A DNA stretch of 64,000 nucleotides, taken from contig JAEYWP010000030.1 in assembly GCA_023428905.1 (NCBI GenBank), positions 372,001 to 436,000 on the forward strand, given 5' to 3'. How positions within the stretch are numbered: position 1 is the first letter of the stretch; every line of letters starts with the position of its first letter. The translations under genes and the position numbers were made by a program. This DNA comes from Verrucomicrobiota bacterium (GTDB lineage Bacteria; Verrucomicrobiota; Verrucomicrobiia; Opitutales; Opitutaceae). Positions 60,765 to 64,000 of this stretch are shown piece by piece. The notes below the pieces were generated by a model that saw only the letters and a list, made by a program, of their open reading frames with translations, was not told the origin of the DNA and searched no databases.

Positions 60765-61842
60765 GTCGCTTCTCGCCACGCAGTCCGAGCTGACCGACAG
60801 CGCGAGCAGCAAGTGTGCGATCGTCCTGATGACGCGCATCCGCTTGGCGCGGAATTTGGCAGGACGCCCGTTCCCGGGTTGGGCCCGTCCGGCGCAGCGC
60901 GAGACGATCCTGGAGGAGTGCCGTAACGCGGTTTCTTCCGCGCCGCAGATGAAGCGCTCGGTCAACGTGAGTGTTTCCGACCTCAGCGAACTGCAGAAGC
61001 AGATCCTGGTGGAGCGCCACCTCATCAGCCGCGAATTGTCGGGTGCCAAAAGCGGCTCCGGCGTCGTTATCAGCAAGGACCAGGCATTCTCCGTGATGGT
61101 CAACGAGGAGGATCACCTGCGTATCCAGGTGCTGCGTGCCGGCTTCCAGCTGAAGAAGACGTGGAATGCCATCAACGACATCGACTCCGCGCTGGAGGAG
61201 AAACTCGATTACGCGTTTTCGCCGACCCTCGGATATCTCACCGCCTGTCCGACCAACCTCGGCACCGCCATGCGTGCGTCGGCGATGATGCACCTGCCCG
61301 CCTTGGTGATCTCGAGCCAGATGGAAAAGGTGGTCCGCGCCGTCAACCAGCTCGGCATGGTGGTGCGCGGCCTGTTTGGCGAAGGCTCGGATGCCAGTGG
61401 CAGCATTTTCCAGATCTCGAATCAGACGACGCTCGGTGAGTCCGAAGATGAAATCATCCGCCGCCTCGGCAGCGTGCTCAACTCGATCATCGAGCATGAG
61501 TTGAACGCCCGCCAGCGGCTGCTGGAAAGCGACGCCCCCAAGCTTTTCGACAAGATCGGCCGGGCCTATGGCATTCTCCAAAACTCCCATCTGCTCAGTT
61601 CGAGTGAGTCGATGAATCTGCTTTCGCTGCTGCGACTCGGTGTGGATCTGGGGACGTTCCCGGAAGACAGCCGGGCTGTGATCGACCGGCTCTTCATCGA
61701 GGCCCAGCCGGGTCATATCCTTCTGCAATCGAAACAGTCGGAAATGGATTCCACGCGTCGCGACATGCTGCGTGCCGAACGCCTGCGCAGTGAGTTCTCC
61801 GCCTTCACCCGCCCCAACTTTAATCTCAAGCCGCAGAGCTGA
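60754..61842 (+). CDS. mcsB: Protein-arginine kinase
   Basis: A guanidino-kinase-fold enzyme that phosphorylates arginines on damaged proteins and marks them for ClpC-ClpP. From the ATG at 60754 (MTIESLLATQSELTDSASSKC) it has 362 residues. VLMTRIRLARNLAGRPFPGW, VMVNEEDHLRIQVLRAG, and LTACPTNLGTAMRASAMMHLPAL (arginine-kinase-like active-site segment) are diagnostic. It lies between mcsA and clpC, as expected for the quality-control module. No ctsR gene precedes the cluster in this window. Confidence 0.94.
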   Translation: MTIESLLATQSELTDSASSKCAIVLMTRIRLARNLAGRPFPGWARPAQRETILEECRNAVSSAPQMKRSVNVSVSDLSELQKQILVERHLISRELSGAKSGSGVVISKDQAFSVMVNEEDHLRIQVLRAGFQLKKTWNAINDIDSALEEKLDYAFSPTLGYLTACPTNLGTAMRASAMMHLPALVISSQMEKVVRAVNQLGMVVRGLFGEGSDASGSIFQISNQTTLGESEDEIIRRLGSVLNSIIEHELNARQRLLESDAPKLFDKIGRAYGILQNSHLLSSSESMNLLSLLRLGVDLGTFPEDSRAVIDRLFIEAQPGHILLQSKQSEMDSTRRDMLRAERLRSEFSAFTRPNFNLKPQS

Positions 61843-61905
61843 TCTCGGCATGTCCGGCATGGCCGGTGCTAAAGAGTTACAAGAACAACCTAACACGCCT
61901 CCCTC

Positions 61906-64000
61906 ATGGAACCGATGAACAACTTCACCCCGCGAGCCCAGCAGGTTTTGGCGCTCGCTCGCAAGGAGGCCGATCGCTTCCACCACAATTACGTCGGCAC
62001 CGAGCACATCCTGCTTGGCTTGATCAAGCTCGGCCAAGGCGTGGCGGTGAGCGTTCTCCAAAAGATGGGGCTCGACCTCGAAACCGTTCGCGCCGCCGTC
62101 GAAAAGCAGGTGGGCACCGGTCAGGAGACCAAGACCACCGGCAGCATCCCGTACACGCCCCGCGTGAAGAAGGTGCTCGCCCTCGCCGGCAAGGAGGCGA
62201 AGGCCCTCAACCATTCGTATGTCGGCACCGAACACATCCTCCTGGGCCTTCTCCGTGAAGGCGAGGGCGTGGCGGCGCGTGTCCTGAAGTCGCTCGACAT
62301 CGACATCGAACGCACCCGCAACGAAATCCTCCGCGAACTCGATCCGCAGTTTTCGGGCGGGGAGAGCGGCGCCGGTGGCGAAGAAGCGGCCGCAGGCACC
62401 CCGCAGCGCCCGGGCGCCCCCGAGGACAAGAAGGAGGTTAAGACGCCTGCCCTGAAGGCTTTCGGTCGTGACCTGACCGAGCTCGCCCGCAAGGGGGAAC
62501 TCGACCCGGTGGTGGGCCGCAAGAACGAGATCCGCCGCGTCATCCAGATCCTCTGCCGGCGCACCAAGAACAACCCGGTACTGATCGGTGAGGCCGGCGT
62601 GGGCAAGACCGCCATCGTCGAAGGTCTCGCCCAGGAAATCGCCAACGGCATCGTGCCGGAGATCCTCTTCGACAAGAAGGTGATCACCCTCGATCTCGCC
62701 CTCATGGTCGCCGGCACCAAGTACCGCGGCCAGTTCGAGGAGCGCATCAAGGCCGTGATGGACGAGATCAAACGCGCCAAGAACATCATCCTCTTCATCG
62801 ACGAGCTGCACACCATCGTGGGCGCCGGCGCCGCCGAGGGTGCGATGGACGCGTCGAACATCTTCAAGCCCGCGCTCTCCCGCGGTGAACTGCAGTGCGT
62901 CGGTGCGACCACCCTCAACGAGTACCGCAAGTACATCGAGAAGGACTCCGCCCTCGATCGTCGCTTTCAGTCCGTCAAGGTCGAGGCCCCCTCGGTCGAC
63001 GACACCGTCCAGATCCTCAAGGGGATCCGGATCAAGTACGAGGATCACCACAAGGCCATCTTCACCGACAAGTCCCTCGAGGCCGCGGCGAAGCTCTCCG
63101 ACCGTTACATCACGGGACGCTTCCTGCCGGACAAGGCCATCGATGTGATGGACGAGGCCGGCTCGCGCGCCCGTATCGCCTCCCTTAACCGCCCGCCCGA
63201 AATCGAGGACCTCACCAAGGAAATCGAGCAGGTCTGCGCTCAGAAGGAAGAGGCCATTGCCAAGCAGCACTTCGAAGAGGCGGCCAAGTTCCGCGACAAG
63301 GAAAAGCAGCTCCGCGCCAAGCAGGATGCCGCGACCGAAACGTGGAAGAAGGCCCGCGAGGAAAAGCGCGTCCAGATCGACGAGGACCTCATGATGCAGG
63401 TCGTGGCCGACTGGACCGGCATCCCGCTCACCCGGATGGAGAAGAAGGAAAGCGAGAAGCTTCTCTCCCTCGAGACCGACCTCCAGAAGATCGTGGTGGG
63501 CCAGGAAGTGGCGACCATCGCCATCGCCCGCGCCCTCCGCCGCTCCCGCGCGGACCTGAAGGATCCGCGCCGTCCGATCGGCTCGTTCCTCTTTGTCGGC
63601 CCCACCGGTGTGGGCAAGACCGAGCTAGCCAAGCAGCTGGCGGCGAACATGTTCGGGTCCCAGGACGCGATCATCCAGATCGACATGTCCGAATACATGG
63701 AGAAGTTCGCCGTCTCCCGCCTGATCGGCTCGCCTCCGGGCTACGTCGGTTACGAGGAGGGTGGCCAGCTGACGGAAGCGGTGCGCCGGCGTCCCTATTC
63801 GGTGGTCCTCTTCGACGAAATCGAGAAGGCACACCCGGACGTGATCCAGCTGCTCCTCCAGATCCTGGAGGATGGCCGCCTGACGGACTCGCTCGGTCGC
63901 ACCGTCGATTTCCGAAACACCATCATCATCATGACCTCGAACGTCGGTGCGCAGCTCCTGCAGCGCCAGACCTCGATGGGCTTCAGCGCCGCGACCTCCG
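61906..64000 (+). CDS. clpC: ATP-dependent unfoldase ClpC (truncated by window end)
   Basis: An AAA+ unfoldase that feeds substrates to ClpP. The first 698 codons are in the window. The N-domain has two Clp repeats (LALARKEADRFHHNYVGTEH and LALAGKEAKALNHSYVGTEH). The first AAA module carries Walker A GEAGVGKTAIVEG and Walker B IILFIDELHTIVG. A UVR-type middle domain is at KQHFEEAAKFRDKEKQLR, which marks ClpC and is the McsA contact. The second AAA module has GPTGVGKTELAKQL and VVLFDEIEKAH. An ATG at 61915 is the alternative start. It follows mcsB by 63 bp. The extra linker at residues about 148-175 (GGESGAGGEEAAAGTPQRPGA) is low-complexity. Confidence 0.96.
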   Translation, partial: MEPMNNFTPRAQQVLALARKEADRFHHNYVGTEHILLGLIKLGQGVAVSVLQKMGLDLETVRAAVEKQVGTGQETKTTGSIPYTPRVKKVLALAGKEAKALNHSYVGTEHILLGLLREGEGVAARVLKSLDIDIERTRNEILRELDPQFSGGESGAGGEEAAAGTPQRPGAPEDKKEVKTPALKAFGRDLTELARKGELDPVVGRKNEIRRVIQILCRRTKNNPVLIGEAGVGKTAIVEGLAQEIANGIVPEILFDKKVITLDLALMVAGTKYRGQFEERIKAVMDEIKRAKNIILFIDELHTIVGAGAAEGAMDASNIFKPALSRGELQCVGATTLNEYRKYIEKDSALDRRFQSVKVEAPSVDDTVQILKGIRIKYEDHHKAIFTDKSLEAAAKLSDRYITGRFLPDKAIDVMDEAGSRARIASLNRPPEIEDLTKEIEQVCAQKEEAIAKQHFEEAAKFRDKEKQLRAKQDAATETWKKAREEKRVQIDEDLMMQVVADWTGIPLTRMEKKESEKLLSLETDLQKIVVGQEVATIAIARALRRSRADLKDPRRPIGSFLFVGPTGVGKTELAKQLAANMFGSQDAIIQIDMSEYMEKFAVSRLIGSPPGYVGYEEGGQLTEAVRRRPYSVVLFDEIEKAHPDVIQLLLQILEDGRLTDSLGRTVDFRNTIIIMTSNVGAQLLQRQTSMGFSAATS

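Noticed and set aside
60715..63270. Long minus-strand open frame over mcsB and clpC (851 codons)
   Set aside because: It is a mirror of two clearly coding genes on the plus strand and crosses their boundary, which a real gene would not be expected to do.

Overview
The window is a stretch of core chromosome from a high-GC, Gram-negative bacterium, most likely a member of the Verrucomicrobiota and probably of the Opitutaceae. The clues are an outer-membrane-type receptor N-terminus (1-154), lipid A kinase lpxK, a TolC-family channel, menaquinone genes, a protease N-terminal module of a kind I associate with exported verrucomicrobial proteins, and intergenic repeats built on CCACGGATG, ACACGGAG and GAATGACGAA. 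The taxonomic call is inference; no rRNA or tRNA gene lies here. No CRISPR array, prophage, transposase or defence island was seen.

Layout. 1-5.5 kb: receptor fragment, cytochrome c/PQQ-type sugar dehydrogenase, mpl, a DUF1802-like gene, rimO and a 34-residue basic protein. 5.7-13.9 kb: a leftward block with a TolC-like protein and its small exported partner, an Rsm22-type and a second methyltransferase, an orphan substrate-binding lipoprotein, nadK, tlyA, mutM and a thioesterase. 14.3-24.5 kb: polX-crcB, an AlkC-like gene, alaS, leuB, a metallo-beta-lactamase-fold hydrolase and ribD-rdgB. 24.7-28 kb: a pilV/pilW/pilX-like pseudopilin operon of visibly lower GC. 28-30 kb: a NarL-type two-component pair. 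30-38 kb: metG-menF facing menD, then kup and menB. 37.9-47.8 kb: an exported papain-like protease, fba, a secreted protein of unknown role, a type IA topoisomerase, a REC-HDOD regulator, a class V aminotransferase and panD. 47.8-64 kb: lpxK, an M29 peptidase, an adenosine deaminase, rluD, a Ppx/GppA phosphatase, rsmI, a 57-residue lipoprotein, pgi, ilvD, scpB, pheA and mcsA-mcsB-clpC, the last running off the window end.

How the genes fit together. menF, menD, menB and possibly the thioesterase at 13.5-13.9 kb cover parts of menaquinone synthesis. leuB, ilvD and pheA serve amino-acid synthesis, panD and ribD serve cofactor synthesis, and fba and pgi serve glycolysis. RimO, TlyA, RsmI, RluD and the Rsm22-type enzyme modify the ribosome. 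McsA/McsB/ClpC form a protein-arginine-phosphorylation quality-control module.

The least explained material is between genes. Several intergenic gaps hold distinct families of short repeats, most with inverted symmetry. Two small genes of unknown role, a 34-residue basic protein and a 57-residue lipoprotein, each have their own strong terminator. An inverted repeat sits just upstream of mcsA. Start codons were often moved inward from the longest open frame to the residue where family similarity or a signal peptide begins; those choices are stated per gene.
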